64,000 nucleotides of DNA from Lignipirellula cremea. GTDB taxonomy: Bacteria; Planctomycetota; Planctomycetia; Pirellulales; Pirellulaceae. The stretch spans positions 310,001-374,000 of the forward strand of contig NZ_CP036433.1 of assembly GCF_007751035.1 (NCBI RefSeq), given 5' to 3'. Positions 27,887-36,348 of the stretch are shown here, piece after piece. Made by a program: the position numbers and the translations under genes. Every line of letters starts with the position of its first letter. Position 1 is the first letter of the stretch. Under the pieces are notes generated by a model. It ran no database searches. It had not been told where the DNA came from and saw only the letters and a list, made by a program, of their open reading frames with translations.

Positions 27887-27936
27887 GTTCGTCCCCCACG
27901 ACTTTTCGGAGTCTGCTCGGCCTCCGAAAGACGAAC
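27887..27936. terminator. two-tier hairpin between convergent genes
   Basis: An outer 7-bp stem (GTTCGTC at 27887-27893 with GACGAAC at 27930-27936) encloses an inner 8-bp stem (TTTCGGAG at 27904-27911 with CTCCGAAA at 27922-27929). It lies between convergent stops at 27879 and 27967 and probably ends transcription in both directions. The T-tract is weak. Confidence 0.6.
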
Positions 27937-27966
27937 TAGAATCCAGAAGTGTTTCTTCGCAGCCGC

Positions 27967-28932
27967 CTACGGCAAATCACTACTCGCTGACGCCGCCAGT
28001 AATGCCTGGTATTCGTAGACGCGGTTGGCCATGTTGTGTTTACCGACGGCGAGGTAGTCGGAGGCCAGATTGGCGAGCATACGGAGGAGGGTGTCGCGGT
28101 GGGGGGAGGGCTGCAGATGGACGGTGGGCTGGAAGCCGGGGATCTCGTTCTGCAGCATGGCGACCGTCATTAAGCGGCCGCCGCCGAAGGGGTCAAGGAC
28201 CAGCTCTTCGGTCGGTTTGTCGGGCGCCTGGGACAGGTCGTACTTGCACATGTAGCGACCGGGTATGCCGACGCCGACGATCGGGATGTCGGCCCGCTGG
28301 GCGACGGCGACGACCAGATGGGAGAGCAGAATCGGCAGCCCTTCGCGGGTTTTGAGCACGTGCGACAGCGAGCTGTTCACGGGGTTGTCGTAGTCGGCCA
28401 CACTGCCGGAAAACTTCGCGTCTTCGAACAGCACTTTGCGGAGCGCGCTCACGGCGTCGGCCGCTTTGACCTGGCGGAGATCGGCGTCTGGCGGGAACTG
28501 GGCGCGGACCTTGGCGGCCAGTGCGTCGAGCTGCTTGTCGAGGTCCTGTTCTTCGACCTCCAGGTCGATGATCCGCGCAATCAGCCACATCCCTTTTTCC
28601 AGATCAATATCCGCGTCCCGCTCCGGCGAGCCCAGCTCCTTGAACCGGGCGATCATGTCGGCCCGCAGGCGAACCTGTACGATCGCCCGCGCCCGGGATC
28701 GCACCTCGGGCGAATCGTGCTTGAGCGCCGCCAGCAACGGCGCCATGGCGGCCTCGCCCAGCGACATCAACTGAGCCATCGCCGTTTCACGGTGGATGTA
28801 TTCGTCGTGATCCAGTTCACGAATCAGCCGCTGCACCCGCTCCGCCGGAGACTCGGCCCAGGCGGGCGACCCCAACAACAGCAAGAGCAGCACGGCGCCC
28901 AGCGAACGAAATTTCAGTACTCGGATCAACAT
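27967..28932 (-). CDS. SirB1/transglutaminase-like protein with HEAT-like repeats
   Basis: 321 residues. A signal peptide (ending AWA) is followed by HEAT-like helical repeats (RLIRELDHDEYIHRETAMAQLMSLG, LLAALKHDSPEVRSRARAI) and then a SirB1-type transglutaminase-like domain (DLEKGMWLIARIIDLEVEEQDL, FSGSVADYDNPVNSSLSHVLKTREGLPILLS, VGVGIPGRYMCKYD). In this family the catalytic cysteine is usually replaced, and here SHVLKTREGLP carries no cysteine, so it is probably non-enzymatic. Neighbours do not give a function. Confidence 0.85.
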   Translation of the reverse strand: MLIRVLKFRSLGAVLLLLLLGSPAWAESPAERVQRLIRELDHDEYIHRETAMAQLMSLGEAAMAPLLAALKHDSPEVRSRARAIVQVRLRADMIARFKELGSPERDADIDLEKGMWLIARIIDLEVEEQDLDKQLDALAAKVRAQFPPDADLRQVKAADAVSALRKVLFEDAKFSGSVADYDNPVNSSLSHVLKTREGLPILLSHLVVAVAQRADIPIVGVGIPGRYMCKYDLSQAPDKPTEELVLDPFGGGRLMTVAMLQNEIPGFQPTVHLQPSPHRDTLLRMLANLASDYLAVGKHNMANRVYEYQALLAASASSDLP

Positions 28933-29060
28933 GACGAAAGAGAGCCAGGGAAACGGGTGACATTCATTGTAACGGGCCGCGGCACGACCAGGTCAACCCA
29001 AATGGAGGGAAACTCCCCCAAGAATCACGGGCCTTTGCCGGGGCGATCGTGAGCCGTAAC

Positions 29061-30179
29061 TTACGGCGAAACAACGGCCGCCATGATCGTCGGCTGACGC
29101 GGATTGCCGCTTTCCCACACGGCGACGATGGGCCCTTTGCCGCCCAGGGCGGAAGCCAGCATCGGATCGGACGCCTGACTGTCGAGCGAAATCGGTCGCA
29201 GCGCATCGGGCGCCGACAGCAGCAGCTCGCCGCCCCGTTGGGTGATCCAGGCCAGCCAGACGCCGTCGGAATTCCCGACGACCCAGGGCTGCATGCCGGC
29301 GCCCAGCTTCTGTTCTGTCGGCTCGCCGGTCGTCGTGCGGAACAGATCGTGGTCCCGGCGCCAGACGGTCGTCACTTTGCCCGGGGCGGAAGCGGCCAGA
29401 TGACCGCCGTCCATCGGACAGGCATTCAGCTTCCAGCTTCCTTCGCCCAGCTTCCTGGCTTTGCTGAACGTCACGCCCTGGTCGCGGGAGAAACAGGCGA
29501 ACATGTCGCGATCGCCTTCGATCTCGTTCCGCCACATCACATAGATCCCACCCTGGCTGTCGCCGGCGACCGACGGATTGCAGCACTCGCAGACCGTGCC
29601 CGACGGCGACGCGTAGATGCGGCGATTCTCGCTCCAGGATCCTCCGCCATCGGTCGACGAGGCGCCATAGATCTCCGTGCCGGTGCCGCGCAGATCCAGC
29701 CACACGCAGTACAAGAATCCGTCCGGACCCTGGGCCATCCCGTGCAGTCCTTCCCGCGCGGATCGTTCCGCCCGATTGACGACGACCGGCCCCTGCCAGG
29801 AGTCTCCTGCGTCGGCCGATCGCCAGGCCAGCAGGTTGCCGCAGGCATGGTCGATCGCCGTGATCGCCACCGTTTTGCCGTCGGCGGCGATCCGCGGCCC
29901 GCGTCGCATGCCGAGCGCCAGTTGGGAAACCTGACCGACCAGAACAGGATCGCCGTAGGTCAGGCCAGCGTCGCTGGAGCGGCAGCAGTAAAGACGGTTC
30001 TCGGCTCCCATGGCGACAAAGATCACGCCCTGCTGGTTGACGGCTGCCTGGGGTTGCCGCAGCTTGAGCGAGGAATCGGCGCCAGCGACCCGCACCGGTT
30101 CTGCGGCCGGCAGGACGGCGACAGGCCCGCCGAGAGTGAGAGCGGCAACAAGAACGCACCAGGCGGTCTGCAGGTTCAT
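29061..30179 (-). CDS. exported BNR/sialidase-like propeller protein
   Basis: 372 residues starting MNLQTAWCVLVAAL at 30179, which gives a normal signal peptide; the longer upstream frame only reads through a 12-bp tandem repeat. Several BNR/Asp-box motifs occur (SSDAGLTYG, SADAGDSWQGP, STDGGGSWSEN, SRDQGVTFSKA), indicating a six-bladed sialidase-like propeller. Planctomycete proteins of this type are usually annotated as exo-alpha-sialidases, but no sialidase arginine triad could be confirmed, so the substrate remains open. Confidence 0.85.
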   Translation of the reverse strand: MNLQTAWCVLVAALTLGGPVAVLPAAEPVRVAGADSSLKLRQPQAAVNQQGVIFVAMGAENRLYCCRSSDAGLTYGDPVLVGQVSQLALGMRRGPRIAADGKTVAITAIDHACGNLLAWRSADAGDSWQGPVVVNRAERSAREGLHGMAQGPDGFLYCVWLDLRGTGTEIYGASSTDGGGSWSENRRIYASPSGTVCECCNPSVAGDSQGGIYVMWRNEIEGDRDMFACFSRDQGVTFSKARKLGEGSWKLNACPMDGGHLAASAPGKVTTVWRRDHDLFRTTTGEPTEQKLGAGMQPWVVGNSDGVWLAWITQRGGELLLSAPDALRPISLDSQASDPMLASALGGKGPIVAVWESGNPRQPTIMAAVVSP

Positions 30180-30602
30180 AAGAGGTTCCGTACAGGAGAG
30201 GAGGGATCGTCCCGCGCCATTCTGCGATGCCAAGAGCCAGAAGGGAAGTCGCTTTCCTGCTTTCTCAGCACGCGTCGGAGCGATCTTTGGTGCGATCATT
30301 GGTGCGATCATTGGTGCGATCATTGGTGCGATCTTCTGTAACCGCCGACAAACTCTCACGAGGATCCTTCTTACGGCCCGGTCGATGATTGCGCGGTCGC
30401 CGTAAATTGTGTTGACTTTTTGCGGGACCCAGCCATAGGGTTAACCGCGGCGTCTGGGCTCGACGCCCTGATTCGCGGGAATGTCACTTTTTCCTTCCCA
30501 GCGCCCGCTGTCCCTCGCGGCGACGCCCTGCGCCGGCGATTCTCGCCTCCTCTCGTCATTCCTCTCGGGCTGCCTGGCAACAGGAGCAAGGAAAGGCCTG
30601 TC
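30180..30602. other. intergenic region with tandem repeat between divergent genes
   Basis: A 423-base gap. It holds the 12-bp tandem repeat at 30287-30334 and a short AT-rich tract near 30400-30420 that may belong to promoters. No coding frame with convincing start or family similarity was seen. Confidence 0.4.
30287..30334 (+). repeat. four tandem copies of a 12-bp unit
   Basis: The unit TTGGTGCGATCA occurs at 30287-30298, 30299-30310 and 30311-30322 exactly, and at 30323-30334 with the last base changed. It lies about 110-155 bases upstream of the BNR-protein start, so repeat number could influence expression. Confidence 0.9.
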
Positions 30603-31373
30603 TTGAAATTTGACCACAAGGAGGACCCGTTCGCCGTTTTCCGGTCGCTGAATCTGACCGACGAACAGGTGGAAGCGCTCCGCACGCAGGGCTTCGTTTC
30701 GCGCGAACGCCGGGGGGAGAATCGTATCTATTTCAAACTGCGTTTCCGCTTCCAGGGTCGACAGCTGGTCCGGTGCCTGGGCGCCAAGGCGGCGCTCGTC
30801 CGGCGGGTGGAGCAGGCCCTGGCGAAGATCCAGGCGCAGCGGAAACGACGTGCCCAGCTGACGAACGCCGCGCGACGGTCGCGGCAGACGCTCCGTTTGA
30901 CCCGACTGCTGCTGGCGCCGCTGCTCCAGGCGGCCGGCTTTCAATTTCATGGTTTGGCCGTTCGCAAAATACGCAGCGGCCGCACGAACTGTTCCCTCAG
31001 GAGAAAAAAGATGAACCCCAGCGAGCACCCCAGCGACGACGTCCCGCAGATCGCCGCCGAGGAAACCTGCCCGGCCGCGGAAGCGAGTCCGACCGACTGC
31101 CGGCAGCAGCGAATCCGCGACTACCTGCACCAGTCGCTGGCAGAAACCAGCCCGCTCCGCGCCAACCTGGGCGCCGCGAACGCCGACCTGATGACGGTCG
31201 CGTTGCATCTGAAAGGGCTGCTGGAAGGGGCGCTGCCCAAAACACTGGAAGTCTTCGAGGACTTTGAAGATTTCGATCAGGTGAAGCCCGTCCTCGACAG
31301 CCTGCTGCGGATGTACAAGCAGATGGAGCGCTTCGCGCAGCTGGACGCCCGCCTCTCGGAGCCCTTGCCCTGA
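30603..31373 (+). CDS. two-part planctomycete protein: basic N-terminal domain fused to acidic helical domain
   Basis: 256 residues from a TTG at 30603, with AAGGAAAGG upstream. The N-terminal part (about 1-135) is basic: LNLTDEQVEALRTQGFVSRERRGENRIYF, RFQGRQLVRCLG, then arginine-rich helices ending FQFHGLAVRKIRSGR. The C-terminal part, from M137 (31011), is acidic and helical (RDYLHQSLAETSPLRANLG, LLEGALPKTLEVFEDFEDF). A very good ribosome site, AGGAG 6 bases before ATG 31011, makes independent translation of the 120-residue C-terminal part likely. No stop separates them. Function unknown; the basic part may bind nucleic acid. Confidence 0.6.
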   Translation: MKFDHKEDPFAVFRSLNLTDEQVEALRTQGFVSRERRGENRIYFKLRFRFQGRQLVRCLGAKAALVRRVEQALAKIQAQRKRRAQLTNAARRSRQTLRLTRLLLAPLLQAAGFQFHGLAVRKIRSGRTNCSLRRKKMNPSEHPSDDVPQIAAEETCPAAEASPTDCRQQRIRDYLHQSLAETSPLRANLGAANADLMTVALHLKGLLEGALPKTLEVFEDFEDFDQVKPVLDSLLRMYKQMERFAQLDARLSEPLP

Positions 31374-31390
31374 TCCAGCTCGATTCAAGC

Positions 31391-31460
31391 CGAAGCGAAG
31401 AAATCGCGATTTGATACCACGTCGAGCGAAGCGAAGAAATCGGCGTTTGATACCACGTCG
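31391..31460 (+). repeat. pair of 34-bp direct repeats
   Basis: 31391-31424 and 31427-31460 match over 34 bases with about two or three differences (period 36). Both contain GAAGCGAAGAAATCG and TTTGATACCACGTCG. They follow the stop of the preceding gene by 18 bases. Confidence 0.85.
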
Positions 31461-31571
31461 GGCGAGAGCGGCAAAGTTCAACGCCCCCTCTATCCCTGGC
31501 CGCACTGCTGGATAGATTGGAAATTCTGGTCGACTTGATCTAGTTTTCCGACTGTCCCCACGAGAGCATTC

Positions 31572-32063
31572 ATGAACGCCAAAGACGCGATCCGTTCTTC
31601 CGCCAACCTCAGTTCAACCGTCCTCAAGTCGTACTTCAGCGATCTGGACGACGCCGACCTGATGCGTCGCCCGACCGAGGGCTGTAATCATCTGGCGTGG
31701 CAGCTGGGGCATTTAATCTCGTCTGAGGTGCAACTCCTGAATGGCGTGGCGCCCGGCCAAGGCATCACCTTGCCGGAAGGTTTTAGCGAAGCCCATGCGA
31801 AGGAGCAGTGCGGCAACGACGATCCGGCCGGCTTTCTGGACAAGGCGGCCTACGCGGAGCTCTTCGACAAGGTCCGGGCGGCGTCGCTGGCGGCTTTGGA
31901 TGGCTATGCCGAATCCGACCTCGACAGCCCGGCCCCGGAGCAAATGCGCAACTTCTGCCCCACCATGGGCGACATGTTCACCCTGATCGCCGCGCACCCT
32001 TTGATGCACGCCGGCCAGTTCGTCATCGTCCGCCGCCAGCTGGGCAAACCGATTTTGATTTAG
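31572..32063 (+). CDS. DinB family protein
   Basis: 163 residues forming a four-helix bundle of the DinB/YfiT type. Candidate metal-binding histidines are in NHLAWQLGHLI (near residue 40) and in HPLMHAGQFVIVRRQLGKP near the C-terminus. Family members include metal-dependent thiol transferases and hydrolases; the substrate here is unknown. It is isolated from its neighbours by about 200 bases on each side, and a repeat-rich region begins at its stop codon. Confidence 0.88.
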   Translation: MNAKDAIRSSANLSSTVLKSYFSDLDDADLMRRPTEGCNHLAWQLGHLISSEVQLLNGVAPGQGITLPEGFSEAHAKEQCGNDDPAGFLDKAAYAELFDKVRAASLAALDGYAESDLDSPAPEQMRNFCPTMGDMFTLIAAHPLMHAGQFVIVRRQLGKPILI

Positions 32064-32244
32064 GGAACGTGCGAAGAGCTACCGACGGATTCTGGTTCGT
32101 CGTTTTGAAGAAGAGTAGACGCCGGACAGTCGCCTTTCACTCCGTGAAAGGACGCGTACTTTCGCGGAGCGAAAGTCGACTTTCTGCGCGCGCTTGCTGG
32201 CAAAACGAACAGACAAAAATCGACAGTCATTACCTTTGCGCTCC
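32062..32244 (+). repeat. dispersed intergenic repeat with two perfect hairpins
   Basis: The first part (32062-32132) resembles 43015-43085, with shared AGGGAACGTGCGA and GACGCCGG(A/T)CAGTCG. The last part (32175-32244) resembles 51307-51376, with shared GTCGACTTTCTGCG and GCAAAACGA. Between them lie two hairpins with 8-bp stems and 3-base loops: CCTTTCAC/GTGAAAGG at 32133-32151 and ACTTTCGC/GCGAAAGT at 32158-32176. All copies abut gene 3' ends. Confidence 0.7.
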
Positions 32245-32322
32245 TGACGCGCGGCCGGCCTGCGACGACGATCTCTTCGCCGTCGCACGCAGGTATTCGA
32301 GCAAGCCGTTTCTCTCGGCCGA

Positions 32323-33693
32323 CTACATGTCGATCTCGTAGCCTTTGCGGTACTCGCGGGCCAGGAACGTGTTGGCCTGGTCGTCGCCGATGATCACGCG
32401 CCGGGCCGGATCCCAGTTCAGTTCGCGATCCAGGCGCATGGCGATGTTCGAAAGGTGACAGATCTCCAGCATCCGGTTGTGCGACCAGACGTCGGAAATG
32501 GGCTGCTTCCGGCTGCGCATCGCGTCGATGAAGTTGGCGGTGTGATTCTCGCTGACGGGGCCGCCGTAAACCTCTTCGATGGCGCCTTCGGGCAACGGGT
32601 TGTCGACCAGATCTTCCACCGGTTTGCCGACGATCTTGCCGCGGTTGACGAAGAAGCGGCCCTTCGTCCCTTCAAACAGAATGCCGTTGTCGCCGGCGCT
32701 GGTGATCAACAGCTCGACATCGTTCGGCATGTCGGCCTGGATCTTGTAGCTGGTGGCGATGTTGTACTGGTCGTGGACGGTCGGGTAACCGTCTTTGTAA
32801 GGGACCGGCAGGACGAACTCAAGCGGCGTAATCTTGCTCGGCCCGGTGTCGGTCGCTCCCAGAGCCCAACAGGCGATATCCACATGATGGGCGCCCCAGT
32901 CGGTCAGCTTGCCGCCGGAGTATTCATGCCAGTTGCGGAACGCGTAATGGCAGTTGCTGTACAGCGGCACGCCGCCGCCGTAGCCTTTGCGCATCTCGGG
33001 CAACGCCCGGTACGGAACCAGCGGAGCCGGGCCGAGCCACGTTTCCCAGTCCAGCCCCTCGGGGACCGGCGCCTCGGGAATCACGGGCGAAGCGTCAAAG
33101 GCGCCAATGCCGCAGGTGACCTTTTTGATCTCGCCGATCCGGCCGCTGCGGACAAGCGCGATCGCCTGCAGGAACCGCTGGTCGGATTCGGTCCGCTGCA
33201 TGGTGCCGACCTGGAACACGCGTCCGGTCTGCTTGACGATTTTCTCCAGCAGCTTCCCTTCGGCGATCGTCACGGTCAGCGGTTTTTCGCAATAGACATC
33301 CTTGCCGGCCAGCATCGCTTCGACGGCGATCTTGGTGTGCCAGTGGTCGGGCGTAGCGATCATCACCGCGTCGATATCATCCCGCTCCAGGACCTTGCGA
33401 TAGTCGCCGTATGCGTCCGGCTTTTTCCCTTGCTTCTCGGTCGCCTTGGCAATGTTATCGCCCAGCACATTGGCGTCGACATCGCAGAGTGCGGCAAAGT
33501 CGGCGAACTTGAAAGACTTGCTGGTAATGGCCCAGCCCTGGTTCCGCAAACCAATGGTGGCGAAGACCGGCCGCTCATTCGGCGACTCCTGTCCCACCGC
33601 CAACCGGCGTGAGCCAAAGAAAACCCCCGCAGCCACCGCGGCGCCCGCGGACTGCAGAAAATGACGACGATCCAGATTACCGTACGAGGACAT
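32323..33693 (-). CDS. Gfo/Idh/MocA family oxidoreductase, Tat-exported
   Basis: 456 residues starting MSSYGNLDRRHFLQSAG at 33693 (the frame one codon longer starts with TTG). The twin-arginine signal RRHFLQSAGAAVAAG is clear. The Rossmann region follows (ATIGLRNQGWAITSKSF, FADFAALCDVD), with the family EKP motif in DVYCEKPLTVTIAEGK, and the C-terminal substrate domain has LTDWGAHHVDIACWALG. These enzymes usually oxidise sugars or sugar derivatives with NAD(P). It lies 1.8 kb from a DUF1080 gene on the same strand, a pairing seen in 3-keto-sugar metabolism, though two unrelated genes intervene. Confidence 0.93.
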   Translation of the reverse strand: MSSYGNLDRRHFLQSAGAAVAAGVFFGSRRLAVGQESPNERPVFATIGLRNQGWAITSKSFKFADFAALCDVDANVLGDNIAKATEKQGKKPDAYGDYRKVLERDDIDAVMIATPDHWHTKIAVEAMLAGKDVYCEKPLTVTIAEGKLLEKIVKQTGRVFQVGTMQRTESDQRFLQAIALVRSGRIGEIKKVTCGIGAFDASPVIPEAPVPEGLDWETWLGPAPLVPYRALPEMRKGYGGGVPLYSNCHYAFRNWHEYSGGKLTDWGAHHVDIACWALGATDTGPSKITPLEFVLPVPYKDGYPTVHDQYNIATSYKIQADMPNDVELLITSAGDNGILFEGTKGRFFVNRGKIVGKPVEDLVDNPLPEGAIEEVYGGPVSENHTANFIDAMRSRKQPISDVWSHNRMLEICHLSNIAMRLDRELNWDPARRVIIGDDQANTFLAREYRKGYEIDM

Positions 33694-33967
33694 CAAAAAA
33701 ACCTTTTGGCAAGATTGAACGGGGACTTCAACATAGTCAAAGGACGTGATTTCCCCCTCATTCTAATTGAAAACCGCCCGTCATACCGCATTATTGGGGC
33801 GGTTCGGCAGCAGAACTTGTGTCAGTTTCACAAGCGTTGCGGGGGGCCTGGTGCTTCCCGTATCATGTCGCCGACGTGGTGGGTCAGGAACCGAACATGC
33901 CGCCTGGCGAGAGGCCGGCGGATTGGTTCTCCTTCGTTATTCTTTCCGGCTCCTGCAGGGACCTTAT

Positions 33968-34663
33968 ATGGCAATCAATATTCGCCCCCATGGCCGCTAC
34001 GGCCCGTATGAGCCCGTCACGAACAAGCGACAGTTACGCAAGGCGGCGTCTCGTCTGGTGGACGAGATTGGCAGCGAAGAGTATTTGAGGCCCGACGAGG
34101 AACACCGGGACGTCTGGTTGACCGACGCCAACGATCACACGCTTGTTGTCGATATGTTCGGCTGCGTTGCTTTGAAACGGGACGGGGAGCCGCCCCGGTA
34201 TCTGGGCGACCTGCCGTACGCCGAACTGGAAGACCTGCTGACGGCGTTCGGGACTGCGGACTGGGATGCGGTCTTGTCCCGTCCGTGGTCGCCGGATCGT
34301 CCTTCCCCGAAACGGCCTCGATATCTGCATGCGGCCAATCAAAAAATGACCGATCTCCACCGGGCGGCATGCCTTGGCGATCTGGATTGGGTCCAAGCGG
34401 AAATCGCAGCCGGCGCCGATATCCGGGCAGGATGCGATGAAGGAACCACTCCGCTGCATCGGGCGGCGGCGACCGCCCAGCTCAAAATCTGTGGTCTGTT
34501 GATCGACGCCGGAGCAGATGTCAACGCGCCCGATCGTACCGGCATGACTCCGCTCGACTATGCAGACTGCGGCGACGAGTACGATTTCACGGGGAAAGCA
34601 GCCGCCCGCGTTGAAAAGCTGCTCAAGAAGCACGGAGCAGTGCACAGTTACGACGACGAATAA
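33968..34663 (+). CDS. ankyrin-repeat protein
   Basis: 231 residues starting MAINIRPHG at 33968 after an AGGGA site; an upstream start at 33767 would add a non-conserved arginine-rich leader. The first 120 residues form an unrecognised domain (VWLTDANDHTLVVDMFGCVALKRDG), and the last 100 hold two or three ankyrin repeats (TDLHRAACLGDLDWVQAEIAAGADI, TTPLHRAAATAQLKICGLLIDAGADVN, MTPLDYADCGDEYDF). No signal peptide, so it is cytoplasmic. A ClpP remnant follows. Confidence 0.85.
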   Translation: MAINIRPHGRYGPYEPVTNKRQLRKAASRLVDEIGSEEYLRPDEEHRDVWLTDANDHTLVVDMFGCVALKRDGEPPRYLGDLPYAELEDLLTAFGTADWDAVLSRPWSPDRPSPKRPRYLHAANQKMTDLHRAACLGDLDWVQAEIAAGADIRAGCDEGTTPLHRAAATAQLKICGLLIDAGADVNAPDRTGMTPLDYADCGDEYDFTGKAAARVEKLLKKHGAVHSYDDE

Positions 34664-34759
34664 CGCCGTGACGTGAAAAGAATAGCTGACTGCTTTGCTC
34701 GGCGGGTTCCCTTTCTGGCTGTGCTATCTTCCGTGTTCTCTGGCGAGGATGATTCTGGC

Positions 34760-35041
34760 ATGTTGAGTGTTCGCGACCCTGCCGCCCGTGACGAACTGCT
34801 TGAGCAACGTGTTGTCGTCCTGGAGGGGGCGATTACCGAGGCGGTTTGCCATGAGGTTCTCGCCAAGATGCTCTTCCTGCAGCATGAGAGTCGGAATCAA
34901 CCGATCCATCTTTTTATCGACTCGCCGGGTGGATTCGTGAGCTTTGCAGCGCATGCGCACTTTGACGCCGCGGCGGCTCAAGCTAACGGCCTGGTAGATC
35001 GCGTCATTAAAGAGTACCCCGCATGCCCCGTCCGCTTTTGA
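34760..35041 (+). pseudogene. ClpP-like protease remnant lacking the catalytic core
   Basis: 93 residues. The first 60 match the ClpP N-terminal half (LLEQRVVVLEGAITEAVCHEVLAKMLFLQ, then PIHLFIDSPGG), and the last 30 match the ClpP C-terminal end (FDAAAAQANGLVDRVIKE, compare the family SAEEAxxYGLID). Everything between is missing, including the GxAASMGA serine and MIHQP histidine regions, as if by an in-frame internal deletion of about 100 residues. Intact ClpP is about 195-210 residues. A start at 34673 is also possible. It is probably a decayed paralogue; a regulatory mini-protein cannot be excluded. Confidence 0.7.
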
Positions 35042-35458
35042 ACGCAAGCCGGTCAGTCGTTATGGTAGAGGACGCGGGAGAAATAGCTTCGGTATTTAGC
35101 TCAACAGGAACCACGAAACCTGAGCGGCCCGAGCCGCTGATCTTTTGAGCCGAACGCGCTAGCGTCGGGCGGTTTTTACGTCCTTGAAAGGCCCGAAGGT
35201 AAAGGGAGCCGGTTGATAAATCGCCAACGCGTAAGGGGAACTCACGCCAAGGCGCAAAGCAGGAGGAAGAGGGGTGAGAATGCTTGGGCGGCGATCATGG
35301 TGGATGTCGCGTTTCCGACTCGGGCCAAACGGGGAAAATCGCCAAAGTTATTTTTCCCCGGCTCCTTCATCGTCTGACGATCCGCCAGCGGCGACGATGC
35401 GGTTCGTCGCCGTGGGGATTGAAGGGAAATGCGATTGCGCCCCAGCGGTGTTCTGCCG
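35042..35458. other. intergenic region with terminators and a short repeat
   Basis: A 417-base gap. It holds the tandem hairpins at 35123-35177 and the motif CTCACGCCAAGGCGCAAAG near 35240, a close match to 37441-37459. A minus-strand frame of about 42 codons lies near 35242-35370 but shows no family similarity. Nothing else was recognised. Confidence 0.4.
35123..35177 (+). terminator. tandem terminator-like hairpins after ClpP remnant
   Basis: The first hairpin pairs AGCGGC (35123-35128) with GCCGCT (35133-35138) and is followed by a TTTT run. The second spans 35150-35168 (CCGA and CGC pairing with GCG and TCGG, one bulge) and is followed by TTTTT at 35173-35177. Confidence 0.55.
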
Positions 35459-36178
35459 TTACTTCTCCGCAGGCAGCTGGCGGATTTTGATGTTGCGGAA
35501 GGCGACTTTGGCGCCGTGGTCCTGCAGGCCGATGTGGCCCAGGGCGGTCTCGGCGAAGCCTTTGCTGTTCTTCCATTTGCTGGCGGCGATGCGGGTGTTC
35601 CAGTCGTCGCTGCCGATGGTGTAGGTGTAAACCTGCTGGCCGTTGAACCAGTGCTCGCCGTGCCCGTCGACCAGACGGACGCGAACCGTGTTCCAGCTGT
35701 CGGGCTGAATCGGTTCGACATCGGAGGGAGGATAAATGTCGTAGAGCGCGGCGGTGGAGTTCTTGGTCGACCCGGTGCGGGGCTCGATCTGGATCTCCGG
35801 CGCGACGCCGTAGATGGGGCCCTTGGCCTCGGGATTCACGCGGAGCAGCACGCCGCTGTTGCCGGTCGTTTGCCATTCGAGCGTCAGTTCGAAGTTTTCA
35901 AAAGCCTCGTCGGTGTAGATATCGCCGCCCCCTTTGCTGAGTGTGAGAGCGCCGTCGACGACCGACCAGGCGCCGGCTTCCAGCGGCTTCTTTGTGCGCC
36001 AGCTGTGCCAGCCTTTGACCGACTTGCCGTCGAACAGCAGTTGCCAGCCGTCGGCTTTTTCCTGCGCGGTCAACTGGTTCAGCGGCGGGTCAGCGGCCGC
36101 CGCCTGGCCCGGCGACAGGGCCGCCGTGGCCGCAAGGATTAACAAACAGGACAGGATGTGCATCGCGGAGGTTTTCAT
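35459..36178 (-). CDS. DUF1080 (3-keto-disaccharide hydrolase-like) exported protein
   Basis: 239 residues starting MKTSAMHILSCLLILA at 36178, a normal signal peptide; a 15-codon longer frame is less likely. The concanavalin-like DUF1080 fold is evident: LTAQEKADGWQLLFDGKSVKGWHSW, WSVVDGALTLSKGGGDIYTDEAFENFELTLEWQ, NSGVLLRV, and IGLQDHGAKVAFRNIKIRQL at the end. By family knowledge some members hydrolyse 3-keto-glycosides. It is isolated from its neighbours and downstream of a large inverted repeat. Confidence 0.92.
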   Translation of the reverse strand: MKTSAMHILSCLLILAATAALSPGQAAAADPPLNQLTAQEKADGWQLLFDGKSVKGWHSWRTKKPLEAGAWSVVDGALTLSKGGGDIYTDEAFENFELTLEWQTTGNSGVLLRVNPEAKGPIYGVAPEIQIEPRTGSTKNSTAALYDIYPPSDVEPIQPDSWNTVRVRLVDGHGEHWFNGQQVYTYTIGSDDWNTRIAASKWKNSKGFAETALGHIGLQDHGAKVAFRNIKIRQLPAEK

Positions 36179-36348
36179 CAGGGTTACCTTTTTCCGGGGG
36201 TTGGGTCCGGCCGTATGATTCACGGCCGGCGGTCAGGAATCGTTAAGTGTACGATTCCTCTCTCTCAACTTTCTAAACTATCCCCGCGACGCAGGGAACG
36301 AGCAACATGGGGGTTACCGTCCTTCGCGCCATCATGGGATGCTCTCCG

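Noticed and set aside
30287-30334. Possible CRISPR array
   Set aside because: Units are 12 bp and directly adjacent without spacers.
35242-35721. Minus-strand gene of about 159 codons
   Set aside because: Its 5' half is out of frame inside the DUF1080 gene, and the remainder has no motif or good start.
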